Of a DNA stretch of 9,113 nt, positions 1 to 9,113 are shown in pieces. This DNA is from Aquabacterium sp. (GTDB lineage: Bacteria > Pseudomonadota > Gammaproteobacteria > Burkholderiales > Burkholderiaceae_C), in NCBI GenBank assembly GCA_017989885.1, contig JAGNPA010000049.1, positions 1 through 9,113 of the forward strand, given 5' to 3'. Each line of letters starts with the position of its first letter. The stretch's first letter is position 1. A program made the translations under genes and the position numbers. The notes beneath the pieces were generated by a model. The model ran no database searches and was not told the DNA's origin. It was given only the letters and a program-made list of their open reading frames with translations.

Positions 1-2055
1 GCAGCAAGGTGTGAACTGCGAGAAGACCAGGATACGGCGGCCTTCGGCGACCAGGGCGGGCAGCGTGTCGCACAGCCAGGCCATTTTGGCGCGCTCGGTG
101 CCACGGGGCAAGGCATGGCCGGTGAGCAGATAGGGGTCGCAGCAGACCTGGCGCAGCTTGAGCAGGGCGTCGAGGATGGTGATCTGGCTGCCGGCAAAGC
201 CTTCACGCTTGAGGGCCCGGCGCACCAGTTCGTCCGCGGCCACCCGCACGCTTTCGTACAGGGTTTTCTGTCGCCCTTCCAGGGTGAGGCGCTGGACGGT
301 GTCGATGCGGGGCGGCAGTTCGGTGGCCACATCGGCCTTGCGGCGCCGCAGGATGAAGGGGCGCACGCGTTGCGCCAGCAGCTGCGCGCGCACGGTTTCG
401 CCGTGCTGCTCGATGGGGTCACGCCAGCGCCGCTCAAAGCTGCGCTGATCGCCCAGGTAGCCCGGCATCAGGAAGTCGAACTGGGCCCAGAGCTCGCCCA
501 GGTGGTTCTCCAGCGGGGTGCCGGTCAGGCACAAGCGGTGGCGCGCCTGCAGGCGGCGCACGGCATTGGCAGTGCGGCTGGCGGCGTTCTTGACGGTCTG
601 CGCCTCGTCGAGGATGAGCAGGTGAAAGGGCTGCGGCGCCAGCCGTTCGATGTCCCGCCACACCAGGGGGTAGCTGATCAGTACCAGGTCGTGGTCGGCC
701 ATGGCCACATGCTTCTGGCCTCGCGTGGGGCCCTGCAGGGTCAGCACGCGCAGGCTGGGCGTCATGCGCTGCGCCTCGGCCTGCCAGTTGAACAGCAGGG
801 AGGTGGGGACGACGACCAGCGCCGGGCGGTCCAATCGTCCGGCTTCCTTTTCCATCAGCACGTGCGCCAGGGCCTGCGCGGTCTTGCCCAGGCCCATGTC
901 GTCGGCCAGGATGCCCGCCAGGTGCTGGGCCCGCAGGTACTGCAACCAGGCCAGGCCGTGGCATTGGTAGGGGCGCAGCGTGATCGCCAGACCGCGTGGG
1001 GCGGGCACCACCTGCGGGGTGCCCGCCTGGCGCAGGCGCTGGGCCAGGCTCCACAGGCCGGCCTCGCCTTGCAGCTGCCAGGCCCCTTGCGGGCCCGCGC
1101 GCTCCGCCTGGGTAATCGCCAGGCGCTCACGCAGGTGATCCAGGCGCACCACGTCCCAGCCGCTGATCTGCAGCGGGCCCTCTTGGCGACGGGGATCGGT
1201 GAGGAGGTCGACCAAGGTGCCAACGATGGCCTTGAGCGGTGCAGCAGGCGCATCCAGGCGTCGGCCTCCCGGTGCGCGCAGGCGGATCAAGTCGGTGTCG
1301 GCGATGGCGGCGATCTCGTGGGCATCGAGCCAGCGCTTGTCGCGGCGCAGCAGGTCGGCAATCAAAGGGGCCAGGTCCAGGGTCTGCCCTTCGATCTCGA
1401 CGCCCAGGCTCAAGAGCCAGGAGCCCTCACGGCGCGGGGCGATCAAGGCGGACACCTCGGTGGGGGCAGGCTGCCAGTCACCGACGGGCTCGTGCCCCAG
1501 GGCTTCGCCATCGTCGGCGCGCACCACCAGCCGCCAGGCCGTCACCGGCACGCTCTGGTGGGCGAACCCCGGTCGCACGACGATGCGCCAGCCCCGTGCC
1601 TGCAGCTGCGGCACGGTGTCGGCCCAGAAATCGGCGAAATCGTCCTCCTGGGGCAGGGACCAGAGGGCCTCGCCCTCGCGCACCTGCTGGCGGGCCAGGG
1701 CCGGCGCGCGCCACTGCAAAGCCTCCTCGGGCAGTGGGCGCAAGCCGGTGTCACGCAGCGCGTCCAGGGCATCCGACTCGGCGACGGTGTCGCGCGGCAA
1801 GGCCTGGAGGTGACCCTGAGCGTCTTCGACCATGATGGGGCCAAGGCTGCGCGCACCCAGCACCGAGGTGGGCGCTGGGCAGGCCCCATAGAGCCCCCAA
1901 TCGTTCGTGTAGGTCCAGTCCACCCGCGCCACGGTGAGCTGCCCGCCACGAGGACCGAAGCGGCCGCTGGCGACCATGCCCAGCAAGCCGTCCCCGCGGT
2001 TGAGGGTCTGCAGGGTCAGGCAAGGCCGAAAACGAGGCAGGGCGGCGTCGGACAA
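1..2055 (-). CDS. SNF2-family DEAD/DEAH-box helicase-like ATPase (partial, C-terminus beyond left edge)
   Basis: The minus-strand frame with codons ending at multiples of 3 is open from upstream of 2055 to the window edge and translates as a SNF2-type ATPase. Numbered from a TTG at 2055, residues 1 to about 340 are a family-variable N-terminal region with no motif I recognise. The SNF2 ATPase core follows: Walker A DDMGLGKT at 385-392 (K391), motif II DEAQ at 483-486, motif III LTGTPLEN at 510-517, an FILRRRK segment near 566, and ILVFSQF near 675, which opens the second RecA-like (helicase C) lobe. Motifs V and VI would lie past the edge. Members of this family use ATP to translocate on or remodel nucleic acid-protein complexes; the bacterial role and partner are not inferable here. 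The start is uncertain: no in-frame ATG or GTG lies between 1978 and 2160, so TTG at 2055 (protein begins MSDAALPRF) or at 2070 is likely. The first ATG (1975-1977) would remove a plausible N-terminal stretch. No clear Shine-Dalgarno precedes any candidate. Family call is firm, start is not. Confidence 0.9.
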   Translation of the reverse strand, partial: MSDAALPRFRPCLTLQTLNRGDGLLGMVASGRFGPRGGQLTVARVDWTYTNDWGLYGACPAPTSVLGARSLGPIMVEDAQGHLQALPRDTVAESDALDALRDTGLRPLPEEALQWRAPALARQQVREGEALWSLPQEDDFADFWADTVPQLQARGWRIVVRPGFAHQSVPVTAWRLVVRADDGEALGHEPVGDWQPAPTEVSALIAPRREGSWLLSLGVEIEGQTLDLAPLIADLLRRDKRWLDAHEIAAIADTDLIRLRAPGGRRLDAPAAPLKAIVGTLVDLLTDPRRQEGPLQISGWDVVRLDHLRERLAITQAERAGPQGAWQLQGEAGLWSLAQRLRQAGTPQVVPAPRGLAITLRPYQCHGLAWLQYLRAQHLAGILADDMGLGKTAQALAHVLMEKEAGRLDRPALVVVPTSLLFNWQAEAQRMTPSLRVLTLQGPTRGQKHVAMADHDLVLISYPLVWRDIERLAPQPFHLLILDEAQTVKNAASRTANAVRRLQARHRLCLTGTPLENHLGELWAQFDFLMPGYLGDQRSFERRWRDPIEQHGETVRAQLLAQRVRPFILRRRKADVATELPPRIDTVQRLTLEGRQKTLYESVRVAADELVRRALKREGFAGSQITILDALLKLRQVCCDPYLLTGHALPRGTERAKMAWLCDTLPALVAEGRRILVFSQFTPCC

Positions 2056-2142
2056 GGGATCGGGGCGCAAAAGGGCAAGAGGGGACCTGGGGATTGTCGC
2101 CGGCCCTCGCCCAGCGCGCGTGGCATGAGGTACAACCGTCTC
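2056..2142. promoter_or_regulatory. Divergent spacer between SNF2 gene and small gene
   Basis: This roughly 87-bp spacer separates two divergently oriented genes, so promoters for both should lie in or near it. On the plus strand a TACAAC (2131-2136) resembles a -10 box at four of six positions but sits only six bases before the ATG at 2143 and has no good -35 partner. On the minus strand I see no convincing -35/-10 pair. The assignment as a regulatory region is inferred from gene layout only. Confidence 0.25.
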
Positions 2143-2472
2143 ATGTCCGATGTGTACCAAATTGAAATTCCGCCCTCTTTCATTGCCTTGCATGCCGACG
2201 CGCGCGGGCGACTGACGCTGCCGCTGCAGTCCCTGCGGGAGCGCTACGAGCTGTGCGAAGACCTGGCACAGCACCTCACCGAACACTGTCGGGGGATCCA
2301 CGTCGAGATCGGCGTGGACGAACAGGAGGTGTTGGCGCGCTGCGAGCGGGGCCTGTGCTCGCCCGATGGCGTCGTCTCGGCGTTGGAGGCGCAGTGGGTG
2401 GTGACCCGGTTGGCGGAGTTGCTGGGCTGGCCCCATCCGGGGCTGGAGACCCCCGACCCCGGCGCGCAGTGA
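2143..2472 (+). CDS. Conserved hypothetical protein, 109 aa
   Basis: A 109-residue protein starting MSDVYQIEIPPSFIAL. It reads as genuine: a balanced, mostly acidic composition, in contrast to the Gln/Gly/Arg-rich nonsense translation of the same frame upstream, where the frame is antisense to the SNF2 gene. Predicted mainly helical in the middle (RERYELCEDLAQHLTEH, about 32-48) and near the end (VVSALEAQWVVTRLAELLGW, about 77-96), with cysteines at about 38, 49, 67 and 72. No signal peptide, membrane segment or Walker motif is visible. From memory, similar small proteins in Burkholderiales carry the label 'ATPase with chaperone activity', but nothing in this sequence supports ATP binding, so no function is given. 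ATG at 2143 is preferred; GAGG at 2127-2130 lies 12 bases upstream, somewhat far. An in-frame ATG at 2125 is an alternative. pepD starts 37 bases after the stop, so co-transcription is likely. Confidence 0.75.
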   Translation: MSDVYQIEIPPSFIALHADARGRLTLPLQSLRERYELCEDLAQHLTEHCRGIHVEIGVDEQEVLARCERGLCSPDGVVSALEAQWVVTRLAELLGWPHPGLETPDPGAQ

Positions 2473-2509
2473 CACGCCGGCCCTCTCTCACGCGATGGAT
2501 CGCCCCACC

Positions 2510-3991
2510 ATGAACCCTGTTTTCGAGTCGCTCCAGCCTGCCGCGGTCTGGGCCCACTTTGACACCCTGTGCCGCATCCCCCGCCCTTCCAAGCAGGAGG
2601 CGGCCTTGCGTGCGCACCTGGCGCAATGGGCACAGGCGCAAGGCCTGAGCCATCAGGTGGATGCCGCCGGCAACCTGCTGGTGCGCAAACCCGCCAGCCC
2701 CGGCTGCGAAGGGCGCCCCGGCGTGGTCCTGCAAGGTCACCTGGACATGGTCTGCCAGGCCAACAGCGGCGTGGCGCATGATTTCTCGCGCGATCCGATC
2801 ACCCCGGTCCTGCGCGACGGTTGGCTGCGGGCCGAGGGCACGACCCTGGGTGCCGACAACGGCATCGGGGTGGCCCTGGCACTGGCGGTGCTGGCGGATC
2901 GCACCCTGGTGCACGGGCCCATCGAGGCGCTGTTCACCGTGGACGAGGAAGCCGGCATGGGCGGCGCGCAAGGTCTGGCGCCGGGCGTGCTGCAAGGCAG
3001 CCTGATGCTCAACCTGGACACCGAGGAGTGGGGCGAGTTCTACCTGGGCTGCGCGGGCGGACTGGACGTCAACGTCGACCGGGCTGCCAGCGCCGACGCC
3101 CTGCCCGCCGGCTACCGGTATCGGCGCATCGCCTTGCAGGGACTGCGTGGCGGCCACTCCGGCGTCAACATCCACGAAGAGCGGGGCAATGCGATCAAGC
3201 TGCTGGTGCGGGTCCTGCACGCTCTGGCGCCCAGCTGTGGCCTGCGCCTCGTGACGCTGCAAGGCGGCACCGCCCGCAACGCCCTGCCACGCGAAGCCTT
3301 CGCCACCGTGGCGCTGCCGGCCGATCAGGTGCCGTCGCTGGAGGCACAGCTGGCCCACTGGCAAGCCCTGCTGCGCGAGGAATGGGGGGACGTGGAGCCG
3401 GGCCTGTGCCTGCAGGCGCGCGACATCGAAGCGGCCGATGCGGTGCCGCCGGGCGTGCTGGCGCAGCGCGAACAGGACATCTGGCTGGACACCTTGCTGG
3501 CGGCCCCCCATGGCGTCAAGCGCCAGAGCCAGAGTGTGGCCGGGGTGGTCGAGTCGTCCAACAACCTGGGCATGGTGGACCTGTCGCCGCTGGGCGGCCA
3601 CTGCAACTTCATGGTGCGCTCCCTGCGGGACAGCCTGGCGCAGGCCTTGGCGCAGGAAATCGTCAGCCTGTGGCGCCTGTCGGGCACCACGCCTGTGTGC
3701 GCCGGACAGTACCCCGGCTGGACGCCCCGCCCGGACTCGGCCCTGCTGCGCACCTGCCAGCAGGTCTTCGCCCGCGAGTTCGGCCAGGCCTCGCACGTCC
3801 AGGTCATCCATGCCGGACTGGAATGTGGCCTGATCTCGGCGAAGTACCCCGCGATGGACATCGTCTCTTTCGGCCCCACGATCCGTGGCGCCCACGCGCC
3901 GGGCGAGGCGGTGGAAGTGGCCTCCGTGGCGCGTTGCTGGCAGCTGCTGGTCGCGATCCTTCAGGCACTGGCGACCCCTGCCGCAGGCTGA
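2510..3991 (+). CDS. pepD: Aminoacyl-histidine dipeptidase (Xaa-His dipeptidase, peptidase D)
   Basis: Cytosolic metallodipeptidase of family M20C that cleaves Xaa-His dipeptides such as carnosine-like substrates, part of peptide turnover and amino-acid salvage. The 493-residue product aligns from memory over its whole length with E. coli PepD (about 485 residues). Numbered from the ATG at 2510, the di-zinc site is visible: H77 and D79 in LQGHLDM, D116 in GADNGIG, the catalytic-base/ligand pair E146-E147 in DEEAGM, D170 in NLDTEE and H462 in GAHAPGE. The lid-domain signatures GGHSG (about 214-218) and GGTARNALPREAFA (about 252-265), and HAGLECG (about 434-440), are also intact. An in-frame ATG at 2495 would add five residues (MDRPT); 2510 is preferred because the distance to the conserved Trp of the N-terminal helix matches E. 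coli better. Neither start has a strong Shine-Dalgarno. The gene follows the 109-aa gene closely and converges on rpoC. The frame is intact and no key residue is missing. Confidence 0.95.
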   Translation: MNPVFESLQPAAVWAHFDTLCRIPRPSKQEAALRAHLAQWAQAQGLSHQVDAAGNLLVRKPASPGCEGRPGVVLQGHLDMVCQANSGVAHDFSRDPITPVLRDGWLRAEGTTLGADNGIGVALALAVLADRTLVHGPIEALFTVDEEAGMGGAQGLAPGVLQGSLMLNLDTEEWGEFYLGCAGGLDVNVDRAASADALPAGYRYRRIALQGLRGGHSGVNIHEERGNAIKLLVRVLHALAPSCGLRLVTLQGGTARNALPREAFATVALPADQVPSLEAQLAHWQALLREEWGDVEPGLCLQARDIEAADAVPPGVLAQREQDIWLDTLLAAPHGVKRQSQSVAGVVESSNNLGMVDLSPLGGHCNFMVRSLRDSLAQALAQEIVSLWRLSGTTPVCAGQYPGWTPRPDSALLRTCQQVFAREFGQASHVQVIHAGLECGLISAKYPAMDIVSFGPTIRGAHAPGEAVEVASVARCWQLLVAILQALATPAAG

Positions 3992-4010
3992 CCCCGTCAG
4001 GTTCGCCATG

Positions 4011-4047
4011 AAAAAAAGCGCCAGGCCCGTGAGGGCGCTGGCGCTTT
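4011..4047 (-). terminator. Rho-independent terminator of rpoBC
   Basis: On the minus strand, about 24 bases after the rpoC stop, AAAGCGCCAG (4047-4038) pairs perfectly with CTGGCGCTTT (4024-4015). An inner GCCC/GGGC stem closes a TCAC loop with one bulged base at 4037, and a run of seven T (4017-4011) follows the GC-rich part. This is a textbook intrinsic terminator for the leftward rpoBC transcript. In the plus direction the hairpin is followed by only three T, so it should be weaker for the convergent pepD transcript, for which no other terminator is visible in the 80-bp convergent spacer. Confidence 0.9.
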
Positions 4048-4071
4048 GGACCATCAGGTCAATGACGCGGC

Positions 4072-7000
4072 TTATTCGGCTGCGGCATCGCCCTCGGCAG
4101 CGGTGGCATCGGCTTCGTCATCCAGGGCAGCCAGCTCGAGCGACGCGCGCTCCTGGGCTTCCTGCATGGCGATGGCACGACGTTCGCTGTCGTCCATCTC
4201 TTCCTTGGCCTTGCGAGCCTGGTGGTAGGCCATACCGGTACCCGCCGGGATCAGGCGACCCACGATGACGTTTTCCTTCAGGCCACGCAGCTCGTCGCGC
4301 TTGCCCATGATGGCAGCCTCGGTCAGCACGCGGGTCGTTTCCTGGAAGGAAGCGGCCGAGATGAAGGAGTCGGTCGACAGCGAAGCCTTGGTGATGCCCA
4401 GCAGCACGTCGGCGTGCGTGGCAATGAGCTTGCCTTCGGCGCGCATGCGATCGTTGGTGTCCAGCAGCTCCGAACGCTCGACCTGCTCACCCACGATGTA
4501 GTGGGTGTCACCGGAATTGGTGATCTGCACGCGACGCAGCATCTGGCGAACGATCACCTGGATGTGCTTGTCGTTGATCTTCACGCCCTGCAGACGGTAG
4601 ACGTCCTGCACTTCGTCGACGATGTAGCGCGCCAGCTCTTCGATGCCCAGCAGACGCAAGATGTCCTGCGGATCGGCCGGACCGTCGACGATGGACTCGC
4701 CCTTGTTGACCACCTGGCCTTCGTGCACCAGGATGTTCTTTTCCTTGGGCACCAGATCTTCCCAGACCTGACCTTCAGGGCTGGTGATCTGCAGGCGAAC
4801 CTTGCCCTTGGTTTCCTTGCCGAAGGACACGGTACCGGTGATCTCGGCCAGCGACCCCTTGTCCTTGGGCGACCGGGCTTCGAACAGCTCGGCCACACGC
4901 GGCAGACCGCCGGTGATGTCGCGGGTCTTCTGACCTTCGATAGGAATACGGGCCAGCACTTCGCCAGGCGACAGCTCTTGACCGTCGCGCACCTGGATCA
5001 GCGAGCCCACCTGGAAGCCGATGGTCACCGGGTGATCAGTGCCCGGGATCTTGACTTCCTGGCCATTGACGTCGAGCAGCTTGACCTGCGGGCGCACGAT
5101 CTTGGCAGCGCCGCGGCGCTTCGGATCGATCACGACCAGGGTCGACAGACCGGTCACTTCGTCCACCTGCTTGGCCACGGTCACGCCTTCTTCGACGTTC
5201 TCGAAGCGGGCAGTACCGGCAAACTCGGTGATGATCGGGCGCGTCAGCGGGTCCCAGTTGGCCAGGATCGTGCCCGCCTTGATGGTCTGGTCGATCTTGA
5301 TCGTCAGGATCGCGCCGTACGGCACCTTGTGACGCTCACGCTCACGGCCGTGCTGGTCGGAGATGACGATTTCGCCGGAACGCGAAATCACCACCAGATC
5401 GCCCTTGCCATTGGTCACGTAACGCATCGTGGCATTGAAGCCGATGATGCCGTCCGACTTGGCTTCCACGCTCGAGGCGATGGCAGCGCGCGAAGCGGCA
5501 CCACCGATGTGGAACGTCCGCATCGTCAGCTGCGTGCCGGGTTCACCGATGGACTGGGCGGCGATCACGCCGACCGCTTCACCGGTGTTCACCAGACCGC
5601 CACGGCCCAGGTCGCGGCCATAGCACTTGGCGCACAGACCGAAACGGGTGGCGCAGGTCAGCGGGGTGCGGACCTTGACTTCGTCGACGCCAGCGGCTTC
5701 CAGGATGTCCAGCACGTCCTCGTCCAGCATGGTGCCGGCGGGGATCAGGACTTCCTGGGTCTCGGGGTTCAGCACGTCGGTCGCAGGCACGCGGCCCAGG
5801 ATGCGGTCGCGCAGGGACTCGATGACTTCACCACCTTCAACCAACGCACGGGTGTTGATGCCCTGATCGGTGCCGCAGTCCTCGGTCGTGACGACCAGAT
5901 CTTGCGTCACGTCGACCAGACGACGCGTCAGGTAACCCGAGTTCGCCGTCTTCAACGCCGTGTCCGCCAGACCCTTACGGGCACCGTGGGTGGAGATGAA
6001 GTACTGCAACACGTTCAGACCTTCACGGAAGTTCGCCGTGATGGGGGTCTCGATGATGGAGCCGTCAGGCTTGGCCATCAGGCCACGCATACCGGCCAGC
6101 TGGCGGATCTGGGCAGCCGAACCACGGGCGCCGGAGTCGGCCATCATGTAAATCGAGTTGAACGATTCCTGATCGACTTCCGCACCGTTGCGGTCGATGG
6201 TCTTTTGCTTGGACAGCTGCGACATCATGACCTTGCCGACTTCGTCGCCGGTCTTGCCCCAGATGTCCACCACCTTGTTGTAGCGCTCGCCCGAGGTCAC
6301 CAGACCGGAGACGTACTGCTGCTCGATCTCCTTGACTTCCTTCTCGGCGTGCTCGATCAGCTCGTACTTCTGCTTGGGCACCAGCATGTCGTCGATGGCG
6401 ATCGAGATGCCGGCGCGCGTGGCCAGACGGAAGCCGTTTTGCAGCAGCTTGTCAGCCAGCACCACGGTTTCCTTCAGACCGCACTTGCGGAACGAGGTGT
6501 TGATCAGACGCGAGATTTCCTTCTTCTTGAGCGCCTTGTTGATGTTCGCAAAAGGCAGGCCCTTGGGCAGGATCTCGGACAGCAGGGCACGGCCCACCGT
6601 GGTGGCCACCAGCTTGGTCTCGGGCTCGAACTCGCCCGTTTCCTTGTTCTTGGTGTACTCGGTCAGGCGGACGTTGATCTTGGCGGTGATTTCCACCACG
6701 CCGTTGTCCAGGGCGCGCTGCAACTCGATGACATCGGAGAAGACCATGCCTTCGCCCTTGCCGTTGATGCGCTCGCGGGTGGCGTAGTACAGGCCCAGCA
6801 CCACGTCTTGCGACGGGACGATGGAGGGCTCGCCGTTGGCGGGGAACAGCACGTTGTTGGAGGCCAGCATCAGCGTGCGGGCTTCCATCTGCGCTTCGAT
6901 CGACAGCGGCACGTGAACGGCCATCTGGTCACCGTCGAAGTCGGCGTTGAAGGCCGCGCAAACCAGCGGGTGCAGCTGGATGGCCTTGCCTTCGATCAGC

Positions 7001-8313
7001 ACGGGCTCAAAGGCCTGGATGCCCAAACGGTGCAGCGTCGGCGCACGGTTCAGCATGACCGGGTGTTCTTTGATGACCTCTTCCAGGATGTCCCACACCA
7101 CCGGCGTGCCGGATTCGACTTCCTTCTTGGCAGCCTTGATCGTGGTCGCGATGCCCATGGCTTCCAGGCGCGCGAAGATGAAGGGCTTGAACAGCTCCAG
7201 CGCCATCAGCTTGGGCAGACCGCACTGGTGCAGCTTGAGGGTCGGGCCCACGGTGATCACGGAACGACCGGAATAGTCGACGCGCTTACCCAGCAAGTTC
7301 TGACGGAAGCGACCGCTCTTGCCCTTGATCATGTCGGCCAGCGACTTCAGGGCACGCTTGTTCGCACCGGTCATGGCCTTGCCACGACGGCCGTTGTCCA
7401 GCAGCGAATCGACGGACTCTTGCAGCATGCGCTTTTCGTTGCGCACGATGATTTCAGGAGCCTTCAATTCCAGCAGACGCGCCAGACGGTTGTTGCGGTT
7501 GATGACGCGACGATACAGATCGTTCAGGTCAGAGGTCGCGAAACGACCGCCGTCCAGCGGCACCAGCGGACGCAGGTCCGGCGGCAGCACGGGCAGCACT
7601 TCCAGCACCATCCAGTTGGGCTTGATGCCCGACTTCTTGAAGGCTTCCATGACCTTCAGGCGCTTGGAGTTCTTCTTGACCTTCAGCTCGGAGCCGGTCA
7701 TGTCGTTGCGCAGACGGTCGATCTCGACGTCGAGATCCATCTCGGCCAGCAACTTCTGGATGCCTTCGGCGCCCATCAGGGCTTCGAACTCATCACCGTA
7801 CTCGGCGCGCTTGGCGTCGTAGTCGTCTTCGGACATGATGCTGAATTTCTTCAGCGGGGTCATGCCCGAGTCCACCACCACGTACGCTTCAAAGTACAGC
7901 ACGCGCTCGATGTCGCGCAGCGTCATGTCCAGCACCAGGCCCAGACGCGACGGCAGCGACTTCAGGAACCAGATGTGGGCGCACGGTGCGGCCAGTTCGA
8001 TGTGACCCATGCGGTCACGGCGAACCTTGGTCTGCGTGACTTCAACGCCGCACTTCTCGCAGATCACGCCGCGGTGCTTCAGGCGCTTGTACTTGCCGCA
8101 CAGGCACTCGTAGTCCTTGATCGGGCCAAAGATCTTGGCGCAGAACAGACCGTCACGCTCAGGCTTGAACGTGCGGTAGTTGATGGTTTCAGGCTTCTTC
8201 ACTTCGCCGAAAGACCACGACCGAATCTTCTCGGGCGAGGCCAGGCCGATCTTGATGGCATCGAAATGCTCATCAGGGGTGAATTGCTTAAAGAGGTCCA
8301 GCAAGCCTTTCAT
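4072..8313 (-). CDS. rpoC: DNA-directed RNA polymerase subunit beta'
   Basis: Largest subunit of the RNA polymerase core (alpha2-beta-beta'-omega); it carries the catalytic Mg2+ and forms the clamp, bridge helix and trigger loop. The 1413-residue product is complete and close to the E. coli length (1407). Visible in order: first zinc site C70, C72, C85, C88; clamp helices and rudder region through about 350; catalytic NADFDGD with D458, D460, D462; bridge helix around 773-802 ([20 protein letters not shown]); second zinc site C813, C887, C894, C897; trigger-loop halves near 921-940 and 1127-1140 separated by an SI3-type insertion of about 180 residues, as in proteobacteria. The C-terminus ends in an Ala/Asp/Glu-rich tail (about 1394-1413) that is lineage-variable. 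ATG at 8313 is supported by AGGAGA five bases upstream and by the conserved [10 protein letters not shown] start. It lies downstream of rpoB in the same operon; the stop is TAA. No frameshift is seen. Confidence 0.99.
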   Translation of the reverse strand: MKGLLDLFKQFTPDEHFDAIKIGLASPEKIRSWSFGEVKKPETINYRTFKPERDGLFCAKIFGPIKDYECLCGKYKRLKHRGVICEKCGVEVTQTKVRRDRMGHIELAAPCAHIWFLKSLPSRLGLVLDMTLRDIERVLYFEAYVVVDSGMTPLKKFSIMSEDDYDAKRAEYGDEFEALMGAEGIQKLLAEMDLDVEIDRLRNDMTGSELKVKKNSKRLKVMEAFKKSGIKPNWMVLEVLPVLPPDLRPLVPLDGGRFATSDLNDLYRRVINRNNRLARLLELKAPEIIVRNEKRMLQESVDSLLDNGRRGKAMTGANKRALKSLADMIKGKSGRFRQNLLGKRVDYSGRSVITVGPTLKLHQCGLPKLMALELFKPFIFARLEAMGIATTIKAAKKEVESGTPVVWDILEEVIKEHPVMLNRAPTLHRLGIQAFEPVLIEGKAIQLHPLVCAAFNADFDGDQMAVHVPLSIEAQMEARTLMLASNNVLFPANGEPSIVPSQDVVLGLYYATRERINGKGEGMVFSDVIELQRALDNGVVEITAKINVRLTEYTKNKETGEFEPETKLVATTVGRALLSEILPKGLPFANINKALKKKEISRLINTSFRKCGLKETVVLADKLLQNGFRLATRAGISIAIDDMLVPKQKYELIEHAEKEVKEIEQQYVSGLVTSGERYNKVVDIWGKTGDEVGKVMMSQLSKQKTIDRNGAEVDQESFNSIYMMADSGARGSAAQIRQLAGMRGLMAKPDGSIIETPITANFREGLNVLQYFISTHGARKGLADTALKTANSGYLTRRLVDVTQDLVVTTEDCGTDQGINTRALVEGGEVIESLRDRILGRVPATDVLNPETQEVLIPAGTMLDEDVLDILEAAGVDEVKVRTPLTCATRFGLCAKCYGRDLGRGGLVNTGEAVGVIAAQSIGEPGTQLTMRTFHIGGAASRAAIASSVEAKSDGIIGFNATMRYVTNGKGDLVVISRSGEIVISDQHGRERERHKVPYGAILTIKIDQTIKAGTILANWDPLTRPIITEFAGTARFENVEEGVTVAKQVDEVTGLSTLVVIDPKRRGAAKIVRPQVKLLDVNGQEVKIPGTDHPVTIGFQVGSLIQVRDGQELSPGEVLARIPIEGQKTRDITGGLPRVAELFEARSPKDKGSLAEITGTVSFGKETKGKVRLQITSPEGQVWEDLVPKEKNILVHEGQVVNKGESIVDGPADPQDILRLLGIEELARYIVDEVQDVYRLQGVKINDKHIQVIVRQMLRRVQITNSGDTHYIVGEQVERSELLDTNDRMRAEGKLIATHADVLLGITKASLSTDSFISAASFQETTRVLTEAAIMGKRDELRGLKENVIVGRLIPAGTGMAYHQARKAKEEMDDSERRAIAMQEAQERASLELAALDDEADATAAEGDAAAE

Positions 8314-8317
8314 GGCT

Positions 8318-8324
8318 TTCTCCT
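8318..8324 (-). promoter_or_regulatory. Ribosome-binding site of rpoC
   Basis: Read on the minus strand, AGGAGAA lies just upstream of the ATG at 8313. It is a strong Shine-Dalgarno match at normal spacing and fixes the rpoC start. It lies about 40 bases outside the palindromic element in the same intergenic region, so the element would not directly mask it unless longer-range pairing occurs. Confidence 0.85.
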
Positions 8325-8364
8325 AAATTCAGTGCTCAAAGTTGGAATCGGGTACGAAGCTCCA

Positions 8365-8471
8365 ATCCGAGGGGATCCATGTCAGGCCAGGCAAGGCGAG
8401 AGGGAGGGCCGCATAGCAGCGCTATGCAACCGACCGATCAACGCAGCATGGCGTGGCATGGGACCCTCGGA

Positions 8472-8472
<1 letters not shown>
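8365..8472. repeat. Imperfect long palindrome between rpoB and rpoC (possible REP/MITE-like element)
   Basis: A roughly 108-bp palindromic unit centred near 8419. Its outer arms, 8365-8389 and 8449-8472, are inverted repeats: both ends begin ATCCGAGGG read inward, and about 20 of 24 aligned positions are Watson-Crick plus two G-T wobbles, with one extra base in the left arm. The inner arms (8390-8410 and 8428-8448) pair poorly. The centre is a perfect short hairpin. The arms are nearly equal in length (46 and 45 bases) around the core, so the unit appears to be a single structure. No coding capacity and no clear target duplication are seen. Being inside the rpoBC transcript, it should fold as a long stem in the mRNA. 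Short mobile or dispersed palindromic repeats are the best explanation, but copy number cannot be judged from one window; a locus-specific RNA structure is the alternative. Confidence 0.65.
8411..8427. repeat. Core hairpin of the intergenic palindrome
   Basis: GCATAGC and GCTATGC form a perfect 7-bp inverted repeat around a 3-base AGC loop, at the exact centre of the larger palindrome. There is no T-run on either side in either direction, so it is not a typical intrinsic terminator. It is listed separately because a core hairpin of this type is the part most likely to be conserved among copies if the element is dispersed. Confidence 0.7.

Positions 8473-9113
<641 letters not shown>

Noticed and set aside
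434..2023. Several shorter minus-strand frames suggesting that the SNF2 gene is broken by frameshifts
   Set aside because: The correct minus-strand frame is continuous from 2055 to position 1; the short frames are out-of-register readings of it.
2131..2136. TACAAC as a -10 box for the small gene
   Set aside because: Only a four-of-six match, no -35 partner, and it is too close to the ATG for a normal leader; kept only as a note in the spacer entry.
115..2142. Long plus-strand open frame running into the small gene
   Set aside because: It is the codon-aligned antisense of the SNF2 gene; its translation is Gln/Gly/Arg-rich without family motifs, while the minus strand carries all expected SNF2 motifs. 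Only the last 109 codons (from 2143) are taken as a gene.
2276..4054. 592-codon minus-strand open frame
   Set aside because: Codon-aligned antisense of pepD, whose metal-site residues are all intact on the plus strand.
8342..8365. Short inverted repeat TTGGA/TCCAA beside the palindrome
   Set aside because: Only five base pairs around a 14-base loop; expected by chance.
8411..8427. Core hairpin as an intrinsic terminator between rpoB and rpoC
   Set aside because: No T-run follows on either strand, and termination here would uncouple rpoC from rpoB.

Overview
The window looks like ordinary chromosomal DNA from a high-GC betaproteobacterium, most likely Burkholderiales (Comamonadaceae or Sphaerotilaceae-like). 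This rests on the RpoB and RpoC protein sequences, the strong GC bias at third codon positions and recalled resemblance of the small 109-residue protein to Burkholderiales proteins. No genus is claimed.

Layout, left to right. (1) Positions 1-2055, minus strand: the first ~685 codons of a SNF2-family ATPase/helicase-like protein, whose C-terminal end lies beyond the left edge. (2) Positions 2056-2142: a short divergent spacer. (3) Positions 2143-2472, plus strand: a 109-residue conserved hypothetical protein. After a 37-bp gap comes pepD (2510-3991, plus strand), a cytosolic M20C Xaa-His dipeptidase (aminoacyl-histidine dipeptidase); the two are probably one transcript. (4) Positions 3992-4071: a convergent spacer with a strong rho-independent terminator that serves rpoC. 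(5) Positions 4072-8313, minus strand: complete rpoC, the RNA polymerase beta' subunit. (6) Positions 8314-8471: the rpoB-rpoC intergenic region, with the rpoC ribosome-binding site and a ~108-bp imperfect palindrome. (7) Positions 8472-9113, minus strand: the C-terminal 213 codons of rpoB, running off the right edge.

rpoB and rpoC are co-directional and form the usual rpoBC operon encoding the two large subunits of the RNA polymerase core; the terminator at 4015-4047 closes it. The SNF2 gene and the small gene/pepD pair diverge from a shared short spacer and have no evident functional link to rpoBC.

Three very long open frames lie antisense to the SNF2 gene, pepD and rpoC. All three are codon-aligned shadows caused by the absence of TTA, CTA and TCA codons in the real genes, and they are not annotated. 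I see no convincing new defence, mobile or RNA system. The most unusual item is the palindromic repeat-like element inside the rpoB-rpoC junction, whose terminal repeat begins on the last base of the rpoB stop codon.
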